From positions 19,952,501 to 20,016,500 of the forward strand of contig JARZZO010000004.1 in NCBI GenBank assembly GCA_030544215.1: a stretch of DNA of 64,000 bases, in the 5' to 3' direction. The notes beneath the pieces were generated by a model. It had not been told where the DNA came from and made no database searches. It worked only from the letters and a program-made list of their open reading frames with translations. Position 1 is the first letter of the stretch, and every line of letters begins with the position of its first letter. Positions 32,946 through 45,479 of the stretch are shown piece by piece. Source of the DNA: Zantedeschia hybrid cultivar (Eukaryota > Streptophyta > Magnoliopsida > Alismatales > Araceae). Both the position numbers and the translations under genes were made by a program.

Positions 32946-33511
32946 TACTGAAATAATAGAGACCAATCTTGAAGGAGTGTAGGTGCCTAACCCCTTCCAC
33001 ACACTTAACCAAAGTACAAACCCAAACCTCTGTTAAGACCTAGCCTTTGAGTCAAATTTGTTATCATATTCTTTCAAGTCGTTTAGGTTATCGAACCTCA
33101 TATTTGGGTGGCGACTCCCAAAATTCATTTTTAGTAATCCAAACTTTCGGATTGTTACAATATGTTATATCCGATATGTGATATGTTCTGATTATGGCTA
33201 GTAAAATTTGATATGATTAATATGAGTTCGATCATGCCATATATGTTATATGTTAGTTGATCCATTCATGTTAATAGAAAATATATTTGATTTGATAAGT
33301 TTATATCTGACTATGTTTTATATCATATTCTTATTTGAGTTACAAGTAGAACTATGTAAGATTATATTTAGTATAATTGTATAATGTGATTTATAAAATT
33401 TACTATATGTTAAGTCATGTAGATGGTTTGAAACTGATTGAATAATTGTACTCATAAATCTTATTAATATTTTTATAGTCTGATAAAGAAAATCTGTAAT
33501 TTGAGGAGATT

Positions 33512-33930
33512 GGACTGGATCCCCTAATGATCAGCGCTCAGCAACTGGCTTTGCCATTTATTTCGGCAAGAACCTCATTTCATGGAGTGCAAAAAAATAG
33601 CCGATAGTGACACGATCCAGCACAGAGGCAGAACTTTGTGCACTACCTGCAGTTGCCATTGAACTTATTTGGACACGACAACTTCTTCGGGAGTTGAAAA
33701 TTTCCTTGGATGGTGCTCCATTGGTTTGGTGTGACAACGTTGGAGCTCTCTACTTGGCAGCCAATCCTATATTCAAGGTACGCAGGAAACATGTTGACGT
33801 GGACTTCCATTTTGTTCCACAGCTTGTTACACAACGCCTGTTAACTGTTCGTTTCATCTCATTTTCTCATGTTCAAGGACAAGCTACACGTTAGTCCTCC
33901 CGTGCAGATTGAGGGGGAGGGTAAACAGAG
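33512..33930 (+). pseudogene. Cop-A RNase H and polypurine tract (right part)
   Basis: The copia RNase H domain resumes where LTR-X ends: QRSATGFAIYFGKNLISWSA, a stop, then TRSSTEAELCALP, LVWCDNVGALYLAANP and HVDVDFHFV. It stops at 33892. ATTGAGGGGGAGGG (33908-33921) is the polypurine tract. The sequence after it (about 33922-34020) matches, in inverted orientation, the LTR fragment upstream of the TPD1-like gene. It continues the RT cut at 13786. Confidence 0.85.
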
Positions 33931-34126
33931 CAAGTAGTGTGTGCTGTCAACGGTAGACTTGCCCTGCTATTCCTCTGCAAGATGGCCGGAAATATGCATC
34001 CATGGCATCAATACAAATCATCGCAATGACATGATTTGTAACTAGCTATAGCAATTCCATTGCAGTAAATTAGTCACTCTAATTTACACTCTCGATTGCG
34101 AGTAGAAGACTCAGATGAGCACATAT

Positions 34127-37100
34127 CGTTACGCCCTAGATCCGATTCAAATTTTTTTTTTTTCCAACTCGGAATCCGACCACGTAATCTCAAAACAAAT
34201 TCTACCATAACAAACATATATGAAAGTTAAACAACCACAAGGCAATTTAAATAAATGTCATAACTATCAATTAATTCAAAGTATCCAAATATAGTAAATA
34301 CCAAAATTCACAAATTGCAATATCCATCAATTTGTAAATAAATTCTTAATCTCACTAATAAATAAAAATACATCAATATCTTATTATCTCTACTACATCA
34401 AATCTAAGAGAGTTATAAAATTTGAATCTAAATAACCTCATGAAGATATCAAATGTCTCAATCAGAAGTCTCCTCAAATTTCATGTTCTCTTTCTCAGAC
34501 TCTGAAAATGTTAATAGGATTTATGAGTACAACTACTCAGTAGGTTTCAAACCATCTACATGACTTAATATATAGTAAATTTTACAAATCACATTATATA
34601 ATTATACTAAACGTTATCTTACACAGTTCTACATATATCTCAAATAAGAACATGATACAAAAAAAGGTCACATATAAGCTTATCAAATCAAATGTGTTTT
34701 CTAATAATATAAATAGATCAACTAACATATAGCATATATGGCATGATCGAACTCATATCAGACATATCAAATTCTACTAGCTTTGATCAGAACGTATCAC
34801 ATATCGAATAGAACATATAAAATTGTCAAATTATCAGGAGGTTACGTATTGCCGTCTCCTGAGCACATCTCATATCAAATAGTAAATATCATAGCATAGT
34901 AACTTATCAAATTAGATTCGTATCATGGATCATATAGTTAAGATAGATTCATATGATTGCAAATGGCTAAGCATGATGATCAAAAGATTCAAATAACTAA
35001 GCTGAATTCAAATGAACATATGGAGCAAAGATTTCATATTTATGTGCCAATCAAACAAATCAAATCATATCATAACGGACATGCACCCAAACCACAACAT
35101 AAGGAGCCAAACAAAACAAATACCAAAGCATCTAGGCAAATGATGCAAAGGTCTTGGTCACTACGCAGAACCGGAGAGTCTAAGGCCCACCAAACTCCAA
35201 ACAGCCAAGACATTACGTATCGCCGTCCTCTGGTTTTAGCCGGCCGGAAATCAGGATTCCACCTATTTGCGCTCGGGTCCCAAACAAAACACCATATCCA
35301 ATATGGATGCTTATAATGGAATCGAGCTAAATATCTCCTTAAGATGGAAATGTCCAAGCAAAGTCAAATAATTATGGCACAATCAGATTAACAGAGATCA
35401 ATTGATGACAAAAGATGAACATAGATTTGAAAATTGAATTATAAAATTGATACGTACATATAAGAGTTAAAATACATACTTTTATATACAAAATAACCAC
35501 TTAGAGAGTTATCATGGTCATATATATAGAAAATTAGAGTAAAGCTAATCAAGATAAGTTTTTGGACATAAACGATAACTAAGGAAATTTTCTCAGAATT
35601 TTCGGAATAATAAATATATTTTTCGAGCTAAATATCTCCTTAAGATAGCAATGTCCAAGTAAAGTCAAATAATTATGGCACAATCAGATTAACAAAGATC
35701 AAATGATGACAAAATATGAACATAGATCTGAAAATTGAATTATCAAATTGATACGTACATATAAGACTTAAAATACATACTTTTATATACAAAATAGCCA
35801 CTTAGAGAGTTATCATGATAATATATATAGAAAATTAAAGTGAAGCTAATCAAAATAAGTTTTTGGACATAAAAAATAACTAAGAAATTTTTTGCAGAAT
35901 TTTCGAAATAATAAACATATTTTTGGTCCATTAAGACTAATTTTCAGAATTGAAAAATTAACAAATAGGCCGAATAATATAAAACAGATTTATAAAATTA
36001 CAAAACCTGATAAGCATGTCCAAAAGATCATATATAAAGTGTGGACAAAGTTTCATCAATTTCTGGATGGGTTTAATATGATTTTAGATTTTCACCTCGA
36101 TTTTGGGAATCCGACTTAAATAGGATTCAAATAAATCAAAATAGAGGACAAACTGAATAGCAAACAGAATTATAAAATTCGCAAACTTTTTATATAAGTC
36201 AAGGATAGTATAAAAAAGGTCTTCACAAAATTTTGCATGGTTTGGACATGAATTAAGTGAGATATAAGAATCATAAGTTAGGATTTCAAAACTGTCATGA
36301 CAGATTATATAGTCTGCAAAAAATGTTACGGAATAAAGATAAAAAAATTCTGAAAACTATGAAATTTATTGATAATGAGTATAACATATATAGTAAGCTT
36401 ATATCGAAATTTAAGCTCAATTTTACATCAGATCAAATAGAACAAACATCTGTAACTCATGTGATCATAATTGGAAACATAACAGATTGAACGGATAGAT
36501 TACATAAGCTGAGATAATAATCATGGAATAAATAGTAAATAAGATCACAAAATTTTTAAACTTGATGATCATGAAATAGACATATAGATAAAACTTCTTA
36601 ATAATTAATTATCCTTTGAAAACTTTCAAAAATATTATAAGTTTTAATACAAAATAAATCATACTTAGAGTTATCCACTTACCTCTTAGAGAAAGATTGG
36701 CTCTTGACTCCCCTATGGCTTCCTTGCTATTTATCAATGTCTTATTCTTCCTCTAAACTCTTTTTCAAATTCTCTAAGCTCTTTACTACGTTCTTTAAGC
36801 CTTCAATAACACAAAACATTAGTTAGAATCAAACCTCCAAAAGAAATAATCATGAACAACTCTATTCTCTCAAGAACACCACTTGAACTTACCCTTAGAA
36901 GAGAGCTACATGCAATAGAGCTTTAAGCATGACCCCAACACTCTATTTATGCTTATTTATCCTCATAATGTAACTACCAACACCTGCTTTTCTTTGCTGG
37001 AGTCGAAGTTCTACTCCCCATAACTTAATTTCTAAGTCAAATTCCTAGTGCAAATCGGACTCTGCTCACGTTACTTGCAGTTTCTTTTTCTGAAGACCTT

Positions 37101-38031
37101 TAAATTCAGCCCCATAAACGTTCGAATTAAGAAAACTTTTATTCTACAAAGTTTTTGCACTTTTTATTACCTTTTCAATGTCTCTAATCTCACTATTTTT
37201 GGATATTTATATAAAAAGATATGTTTATTTTACTAACATGCTGTCGTGAGTACTTCGAACTCAGAAATCTGGTAGATTTCCTTTTCATCTAAAGATGTCC
37301 TAATTCTGACTAGTAAATGACTTATTTTAAATATATAGTCTTCATAAAACTTCTATACTTTTGAGTCATAATTCTAATGGGAGTTTTTTTACTTACTTTA
37401 GAATTTTATGCACGGAGTTATACTTAAACTACTAGGAATATGTCAGGTAAATCTATATACAGAATCATAATCTAAGTAGAATTCCAATTATGACTTTCTA
37501 CCCATTAATTAAAGTCTTAATTATATTCAAATTTATTATGTTTTACTTATAATCTAATTCAAATATATTATACATAACTTTTTAGGTTGTGGTTAACATT
37601 AATTATACCATCTTTTGTTTCCTAATTCAAATCCTAATCCGATTAGGACTTGTTCTCTATAGATAGTCCTTTCTAAAACTGATATTTGATATTTTTCACT
37701 TTTAAAACATCTGAATTAATATAAATTGTCTTCTACAAAGTTATATATCTTTGTATTATCTTTCCAATGATATCAATTATGTCTTAATACGAATTTTCAA
37801 TAGAAAGTTATCATTATTGTACTATGTTGTTGTCTAATACATCAACCTAGAATTTGAACTAAATTAATTGGCTATTCTTAGTGGTATAATTGGACTATTA
37901 GGCTTTTATAATTAAGTTAATTGGACTAAATTAAGTTACTTAAACTCAGTCATAGATTCTTATCATTAGTTAATTGGTCTAATTTAAATTAATTAAATTT
38001 ATTAATAGTTGTAAAAATGCGGAGTATAACA
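34127..38031 (-). mobile_element. LTR-X copy 2: complete 3.9-kb solo LTR, target duplication CATAT
   Basis: On the minus strand it starts TGTTATACTCCGCATTTTTA (38031) and ends GATCTAGGGCGTAACG (34127). CATAT occurs on both sides (34122-34126 and 38032-38036). The terminal CA is CG here. There is no coding region, primer site or polypurine tract, so it is a solo LTR of unusual length. It contains a 301-bp tandem duplication (35323-35623 and 35624-35924) that copy 1 appears to lack. The open frames within it have no recognisable content. Confidence 0.85.
35323..35924. repeat. 301-bp tandem duplication within LTR-X copy 2
   Basis: Both units begin CGAGCTAAATATCTCCTTAA and stay aligned for 301 bases with a few substitutions. 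Confidence 0.85.
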
Positions 38032-38036
38032 CATAT

Positions 38037-40907
38037 TCCCGACATATTTACATATGCTAACCAGACTTTTGCTTCTCATCAAAGCATAGATGAACTAGTA
38101 GGAAATCCTTAAATTTGGTAATTCAATCTTTGCGCATGATAAGAAATTTTGAATTATATTGAGATCTTCTACTTCACTTTCTTTATACCATGTCACTCAA
38201 TTTTATGAAAACTAGAATAGTTATTGCTTTTCGTAAAGTGAGCCCAATATCCAATCCAATTAGAGCTTTTCCTATTATAAGCAGGGATTACACTCTCAAG
38301 GAGCATCCAAACATTAAGAATTATGCTGCTGATGGATAATTGAGTGATGATGGTGGGAATCGTAGCACATATAACGATCATAAACGAGGCTTGGAATTGT
38401 ATGAATCATTTACTACCTAGTAAATGAAACTCGCATTTCGGGTGTTGCACATGTAGATAATTAACGCATCGTAAAAAATCAAATATTAAAAGTAAATGTT
38501 TTAAATTAATAATTTATCAACGATAGGAGGAGAAAGTAAAGCTAACTAAATCTATTGAGAAAAAAAATGCCTTTCACGAGTGTAATCTAAGAGGAGAAAG
38601 TAAAGGTAGCTAAATCTATTGAGAAAAAAAATGTCTTTCACGGATGTAATCTAAGGAACTTCTATAAGTTTGAGTATCCCGAAGAAACTATTATATTCGT
38701 TTGCTTTAATAAATATTTAATATTATAAATAATATCTTTGTCAAGGGAACTATACTTACACTACATTTCTTTTCAAACAACCCCAAAAGAAAACCTGATA
38801 TATGTAAATAAGTATGTCAAAAGTTTCTTCTGAAAGTAATATAAATGTTAACTTGTAATTAATTGTTGGTATGGCTAAGATTTAGGGATAGGAATGAAGT
38901 GCCGTAGGAATCAGATGTTAAACATGCCAAAACTGAAAGATAACAGGACCGAATACTTGCACATACAAATTTTAAAGCGGATGACACGGGACCATGCAGA
39001 ACCTTAAAGAACTGACAAAATATTTTTAGTAATATAAATTATTTGATTTTTATACCAGATAAAGCATCCCGGCGATGCGAGAAGCAACTGCAACCCTCTA
39101 CCTCCCTCTCAAAACTAATGTCATAGCTGCGCCTCCCCCCCACTCATGGTAATGTGCCCACAAGTGCCAAAACATCCATGCTAAGTCTGGAAAAGAGAAA
39201 ATTAGCTAGTATTAGTGAAAATAAATTGATTAGACCTTGTTTTTATTTTAATTCAGTTGATGTTGTAGTTCAGACTTAAATTAAAGGAAACAAGTCAAAT
39301 CAATATTAATTGTTAAGAAAAAAACTATAAGTGAAAATAGATTGTTCTGGTGTTTCTAGAGAATACTACCTTAGTTATTGTTAGATCATGACTACATTAT
39401 GCTCTATGTTCCACAACTATTGATTAATGTAAATGATTTTTTGTTTTCAGAAAATACCATCCTATGTGTGAAGGGGCTAGTTTAGTAACTTCACCATTGC
39501 CCACTATTTACTATTATGTTCTAATGGGGTATAAGGAATATTCTTGACATATTCTAACAATTGTGAACGAACATTAACCTTAATGTCATCTTTGATAATA
39601 TTTTTATATAAGAAGGGTGTATATGAGATTGTGTAAGCAAGATGCATTTTTTATATTTTGCATATAAGGATGGTTTATATGAAATTAACCCTAAAATATA
39701 TGCATATTGATGATATAACATTTGTATGCCTTGATATGGCACTCAATTAACTTGGCCCGCCAACCCATTTAAATTATAAGAAATAGCCCATTTGAAGAAA
39801 GGTTGGGTTCGAGTACACAAGCATTGGTCTAGTAAAATGCAAAAACCTCTATGTAGAAACTTCGATTAAGGTAAGGGCCAGATCCTTTGTAAAGAGAACT
39901 CAAAGATATACAAGGAACAACTTGCATTGGCATAAAAATATATATAAAATGAGATAGGCACAACTTGCATTGTAACTTGGGAGAAGGGAAGTCTTCTATA
40001 TAAACTCCTAAATCTCATAGAGCAAAAACCCTTGTTGCATCTTTGCTTGGAGAGATAAGTTTGAGAGTATATTTAGAAAGAGAAAGAAAAGAGAAGGATT
40101 GGTACTCATTAAGAACCCTTTGATAATCTAAAGAACTTCTGGAAGTCTGAGCATGGAAGAAGGTCTTGGAGGAGAGGACTTCATTGGAGTTTCTCGGGAC
40201 CCTAGAAAAGCAAAGAAAGAGGGGATTTCGTCAAATAGATAGGTGATGATTACCCAACATCTAATTACTTAGTATTTGATGTTTTGTTGATACTTTAAGA
40301 CTTGAAAAACTATTATAATCAATTGGATAAATTTAATTTGAAGTTTGTACCATGAATTAAGTATTTTATATCAAGTTTGGGCAATGTGTATCCTAAATGG
40401 TCGACAGTTTCTATCAAGGTTCACTCTCTCAACCGGTTGAAATCCTGACTTTCAAAAACTTTCTAGATGTTTGTTCTCCTTCGTTTGAACTCCATTTGAT
40501 CAATAATTTTGAGGAGACTTCTATTTTGGCTCTAAAACATGTCCATAAATTTTCATAGTTTTATGATATTATTTAATATTATTTCTATAGATAACTGATT
40601 TTTAGCCTGTTTTCTTGAAAACAATTGCTGAAAAAATATGAATAATGCTCTAAAATTTTAAAAATTTCTTCCACACCTTCAAAATTATTTTTGAGCTTTT
40701 TAAATAGTTTTACTAAATTTTCACCCCTGTATTGCTTCACATTGACATGGCATTTACACAAATTTATACGAATAAAATAATTTTAAATCTATCGACCATG
40801 TTTGACCACAAAATCTTATTGTAATTTACATACTTAAGATCAGCAACATGTGTGATGTCTATTTGTAAGAAAGTATGTCGACATACAGTGCCATATAAGG
40901 GGAGTTT
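38037..40907. other. Non-coding AT-rich region with LTR-like debris
   Basis: No gene recognised. A 64-bp unit is tandemly duplicated at about 38525-38655 (contains GGAGAAAGTAAAG, TAAATCTATTGAG and CTTTCACG). From about 39780 to 40250 a CTATATAAACTCC promoter-like motif (near 39998) and a purine-rich leader suggest an old LTR. No ends could be set. Confidence 0.4.
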
Positions 40908-42027
40908 TGTTAGTTCTATGTATGGCCTACAAGCCAAGTAGGCTTGTTCATTTATTAATGGCATTAAATATTCATTATGTGTAAATCATTTCTTTTATTA
41001 TTCGTATTATATTGAAGCCCGTGAATGTATGCAATAGTCTTTAAATTATGATGAGATCATAATAATGAGACTAATGACTTATAAATACATATTCTTAATT
41101 GATCCTAGTCAGAGGATATTTGAGAAAGACATCAAATATCTGGTGAGAATAGTATATGTCTCTCTAGCTCAAGTGATGAGAGTGACTGTTCTCATAGTCA
41201 CTTGTGTGGAAACACTATGTTGGACATGTAGGTGCTCACTAGAGAATGAGTTTACTGAACTGATCCATCATTATAATTGCATGGGTGGTCCTTGGACCTG
41301 AGACACCAAAGACATCTTGTCGGTGGGCATTTGGACGTTGACCATGCCTTAAAGACCTTCAACCATAGGGTTCTAATCAGTATGCGATAAGATTCAGTGG
41401 AAGACCTTCGAAGGTGATTGAGTATCAATAAAGAATCATTCGCTCTCAGTAATTAGATAGAGAATGCTCCAAGTTAATGCACGGAAGTCTCTGGCCATGA
41501 TGGACTCAATATTAGGAAAGGAGTTTTATGATATTGAATAAATGCATTAATTCTAGGGAGTTGACCGATTAGGGTTTGACAGTTTACCATGCCTTAGGTC
41601 GATTCTAGAGCATTGTACGAATGAAGGACTAGATCCACGTGGTGACTATAGGCGAGTAGGTTCTAAGAGTAGGTTACGGAATCCCATTGTCTTCCGGGAT
41701 CAAGCGGTGTTGCTTGGCACCAACATGATTGTGACTGGGACGATTACCGTGAGATTATTTTTCGATCAAGTAATTAATTAGATATTTGATATTAATTAAT
41801 TATAGTAAAGTAATAAGGATTTATTGGACTTATTCGATCAAAAACTGGATTGGCGTTTGGGCCTACAGGGTCATTCGCACAGAGGTTCTCAGTTCGGGAT
41901 GATTAAGTAGATTTTATATTAAAACTAAGTTTTTGTGAAAAATAGTAAAGTAATATAAAATATAGCGAAGAGGGCTGCCTTGGGCCAAGCTCAAGAGCAG
42001 CCCTAGCTGCCCCCTCCTCTCTCTCTC

Positions 42028-42112
<85 letters not shown>

Positions 42113-42480
42113 TTGTGCGCCAGCACAGGGCACCCCCTTCCTACCGCTCCATCGCCTTCGTCTCCGACAGTCGGATAAGAACGCTCGCATGTCGCTGGCA
42201 CCTGCGCGGAGAAGGAAAGCCGATAATTGCATCAAACTGAGCAAAGAGACAAGGATGATCCCGCAACAGGAGGATTGTGTGGATACCGCTAGAGGCCGGG
42301 CATCTACGCAGCTAGCAACATCGCTCGACTGGAACAAGATGAACACAGTTCCGAATTTGCGCAAGGTGATGAAGGATCACCTGTTCAAATTTTTGTTTTT
42401 TCGAAACGGATCGATGATGGCAGGATTAAGTTTTATTTCATGTTTTCGCTGCGTTCTTATTCCTCCCACCCAATCCTTAG
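40908..42480 (+). repeat. LTR of Cop-B1
   Basis: Starts TGTTAG after an AAGGGGAG purine run. The 3' limit near 42480 is degraded. Blocks shared with the inverted LTR at 60258-61813 include ATGATGAGATCATA.TAATGA, GTCAGAGGATAT.TGAGAA and GGACCTGAGACACCAA.GACA. It contains a long CT microsatellite. Confidence 0.75.
42015..42108 (+). repeat. CT microsatellite
   Basis: About 94 bases of CT dinucleotides with one CG interruption near 42040. Long overlapping open frames here (Arg/Glu or Ser/Leu repeats) are artefacts. Confidence 0.95.
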
Positions 42481-42482
42481 AA

Positions 42483-42498
42483 TGGTATCAAAGCCAGG
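42483..42498 (+). promoter_or_regulatory. Cop-B1 primer-binding site
   Basis: TGGTATCAAAGCCAGG, one base off the TGGTATCAGAGC site for initiator tRNA-Met used by most plant copia elements. Confidence 0.85.
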
Positions 42499-44663
42499 TT
42501 TTATTGTTGTCCATTTTGGGGTGCTAAAATAATTTTCTAGATTGATTCCAAGCTGTGATTTTGATTTTTCTATAAAAATAATTCATGGGATGGATTGTGC
42601 GATGAGATCATAATTTTTATTTTTGAAAAACTTTTTTTTTTCTTTTTGAGGTTTTGGATGTTCTTCATGTTGATGAAGAAGGGCATTATGCACCGCTAAG
42701 AGGGGGCACCGTCGGCCATCACCGGCGTCGCCGATGTGACCGACAGTGACTGCTAGCCTCGCCAGCCCCATATGGGGGTGATGGTGGCCGAAGGGCACCC
42801 CCTTCACCCCTCCTCCCTCTTATGCGATGGTGAGGAGGGAGGGGGCCAGCCTTGCGTGCCGGCGCTAGCCAGTCCCGATAACCCCAACGCGGGCGACAAG
42901 GATGGCTGGCGGCACCGCCCTAGCCACCTCCCTGCCGTAGGGGGTGTGGCAGCTAGGGTTTCCCCTAGCCACCTGCAACCTTGCGCACAGGGTGCGCGAG
43001 CTGGGCCAACCTAGTCGGACTAGCCTGCCCAAGCCAAGTCCGAGTCGGCCAGGGCATTTTTGGGCCTATCCTGGCTCGGCCCAGGCGGCTGGGTTGGGCC
43101 GAACCGGCTAGGGCTGACCCAGCCCATTGGCCTCCCCCTTTATTGGCCATTAAAAAGAAATTTTGAAACTAAATGTTATTTTATAATTTTAAAACTATTT
43201 TAAAATTAAAGTTACATTTAGTTTCCAATTTTAATGTGGCCAAGTTAAAAGATTATGATTTTAATGGAATTAACAAGAGTTGTTAATTTAATATTATTAG
43301 TCCAAGCATTAGATTAATAATTAATGACTTAATGGTTAATCTAATTGTTAGATTAATATCATTTTATATTTAGAATTGTTCTAAATGGCATGGAATATTT
43401 CTAGAAATTTTATTTTAGTATGGATGCACATGTAATATGTTGTAAAATGCTTTATAACTTAGATCTTAAAACATGCAAGAAATTAAAATTTTAAAAATTC
43501 AAATTTTATTCCTAATTTTGATTGGAACCTGATTTTGTGAAAATCAAAATTACATTAGTTTCAAAAATTCAATTTCTAGCCCGTTGTACTGCGCATCTTC
43601 ATGTGTGGATGGTTCAAAATTAATTGTGGTCATAGATATGCACGTTTATTTATGTCATGCGATGATGTGGAATTCTGTAGGTGTGTGGTTTCTGATGAGT
43701 TTGGTTAATTGTTAATTAAGTATGGTTTGCATGCCAAGCCTCTCTCTCACTCCATTGTATTTCTATCTCTCTCCTTGATATACTCCGCGATAAGGCTTTC
43801 TATCACTCAGCTGTATATTTGATGTATGTATAATGTTCAATTATTATAATTGAACGTGATGGAAGATCAAGGAGTGAGGACGATCCACAACTGCAATAAT
43901 GAAGAGGTTGGAGATGTGATCATCTACCTTATGTTTGCATTTTTTATATAATCGTTATATTGAAATTTTTGTGATTGATTATTTAGCTCTAGTCAGATCA
44001 CCGTACTATCTATGACCACACCAAATGAACATGTATATTTGATACATTATTTTTTTAATTTGATTATGAATCAAATTTATAATCTAGGTATGTATATATA
44101 TATATTTGTGTGTGTGTGTGTGATATATTACTTATCACCTAGGTTGAAGCCAACTTAAAATTTTAATTAAAATCCCTCATTTCATAATATTTAAGCCGCA
44201 GCACAGTAGTTAAAAACTAGCTGTGTGGCCCCTCCATCATTATAGTTTTACTGCTTAGATTTAAATTGTGCAGGTTTGTTGTGCTATCCACAAGACCTGT
44301 CATTCTATTTCCAAGACTAAAACTATGGCATGTTGTTGCCTTACCACGGGGTATAGAATGGTGTTGCCTTGTTGTACTATCCACAAGGATAGCATCATCC
44401 TCTATTGTTATAACGTAATGATAGTAATGCTTAAACCGTGAGTTAGTGATTTGTTGTACTATCCACAAGACTACTAAGCTTATAGGGGCTGAACTATGAT
44501 CAGATATTGCAAGGAGTTCCAAGTGCCAAAGGTTGGCTACTTTTTTATCTTAGTGTGGTTTGTTGTGCTATCCACAAGATCGCATCATGAGTCAATAAGA
44601 TTCTGATCCCCACTAAGAGACTTTCGGTGTCTCCCGTTCTATATATATGAGTGGATAGAGAGG
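42499..44663 (+). other. Leader of Cop-B1, including hairpin repeats
   Basis: No gene recognised. 42690-43140 is GC-rich and degenerate (GGCCGAACCGGCTAGGGC and similar). 44101-44125 holds TA and TG microsatellites. 44276-44580 holds four short hairpin repeats (separate entry). Long GC-rich leaders are common in this copia group. Confidence 0.5.
44276..44580 (+). repeat. Four dispersed hairpins TTGT(G/A)CTATCCACAA
   Basis: TTGTTG(T)RCTATCCACAAG occurs near 44276, 44368, 44450 and 44560, spaced about 80-110 bases. Each contains TTGTG-CTATC-CACAA, a short stem with a 5-base loop. Two copies have A for G in the left arm, giving A/C in place of a G-C pair. It lies in the transcribed leader before gag. 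Confidence 0.75.
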
Positions 44664-45321
44664 TTGATTGTGCTTAGGGTAGACCTACCCAAGGAGATGC
44701 ACATTGACCTTATTCTTGCCTTACTTGCAGCTTCATACTCCCAGTTCATAGTAAATTTCAATATGAACAAGATTCTGACAACATTAACTGAGTTGCTCAA
44801 TATGCTGAAGACTGCAGAGGGCAACCTTGTGAAGGAAAAGTCCATTGTTCTCTTAGTTGGTAAGACCAATAAGAAGAGGAAAGTTGTCCAAGCCTTTAAG
44901 AAAGGCAATAACAAGAAGCAACCTAATAAGAAGACCACTTCCAAGAAAGACAAAGGACCAGGAGTAAAGAAGGATGAGTGTTTCTACTACCATCAGAAGG
45001 TACATTGGAAAAGAAACTGTAAGAACTACCTGGATGACAAAGCAAAGAAATTGCAAGAAGTACCTAGATGACAAAGCTCAAGGTAAGGTGAAGGTTGGAG
45101 AAACTTCAGATATCTATTTGATAGACTTGCACTTCTCAATTAGAGATTCTACATCATGGGTATTGGACACTAGATGTGCATCTCATATCTACAATAATGT
45201 GCAAGTGTTAACAAGTAAGAGGAAGCTGACTAAGGGCATGGTGGACTTGCGGCAAGGAAATAGCGCAAAGGTTATGGCACTCGCTGTAGGGATAGTCGAC
45301 CTTAAATTACCATTTAGATAG
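44664..45321 (+). pseudogene. gag and protease start of Cop-B1 (broken)
   Basis: 44664-45071 reads as copia gag C-terminus: LPKEMHIDLILALLAASYSQ, FNMNKI..TLTELLNMLKTA, LLVGKTNKKRK. A zinc knuckle is damaged (CFYYHQKVHWKRNC, second Cys replaced by Tyr). An internal tandem duplication of about 31-33 bases (45015-45075, GAACTACCTGGATGACAAAGC and its copy, differing at a few bases) throws the frame. The next frame, 44974-45321, gives KVKVGETSDIYLID and the protease motif WVLDTRCASHI, where the catalytic DTG is DTR. Full-length upstream gag is not visible. Confidence 0.8.
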
Positions 45322-45479
45322 AGAATCATCTTATCTTATTGTTATAATGTTGCTAGCATAATAAAGAACATCATTTCTGTTTTATGTTTGAACAAATTAA
45401 GTTACAAGTTAATTATTTGGAATAATAGTTATTCAATTTATTTTTAGAATAAATTATTTGCTACTGTAAATTTAGTTAA

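Larger units (their letters stand above)
31699..33159 (+). mobile_element. LTR-W: solo LTR, 1461 bp, target duplication ATATG
   Basis: Begins TGTAAACACCCTATTTTGGA and ends CGGATTGTTACA. ATATG flanks both sides (31694-31698 and 33160-33164), so this is a clean solo LTR inside LTR-X copy 1. A TATAAATAG box lies near 32542. It contains two internal tandem arrays and a CCCAATAGCCCAATG-type degenerate stretch (about 31868-31960). Confidence 0.9.
13787..33511 (+). mobile_element. LTR-X copy 1 (giant LTR), interrupted by nested insertions
   Basis: This begins TGTCTTATACTTTTACAA and can be followed, allowing for insertions, as a match to the complete reverse copy at 34127-38031. Segments are 13787-15110, 16042-16296, 30107-31698 and 33165-33511. 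A stretch is present twice (about 14810-15110 and 16042-16296 onward), flanking the 15111-16041 insertion. Its 3' end is missing: about 0.35 kb present in the complete copy is lost at the junction with Cop-A at 33511. No coding region is seen. Confidence 0.75.

Noticed and set aside
38193..38381. Short minus-strand frame in the AT-rich region
   Set aside because: No recognisable domain, no splice or promoter context.
41903..42364. Long Arg/Glu-repeat open frames around 42.0 kb
   Set aside because: They are translations of the CT microsatellite in a copia LTR and have no other content.
42690..43140. A GC-rich host gene in the Cop-B1 leader
   Set aside because: Open frames are short and low-complexity, and the position between primer site and gag explains it as leader.
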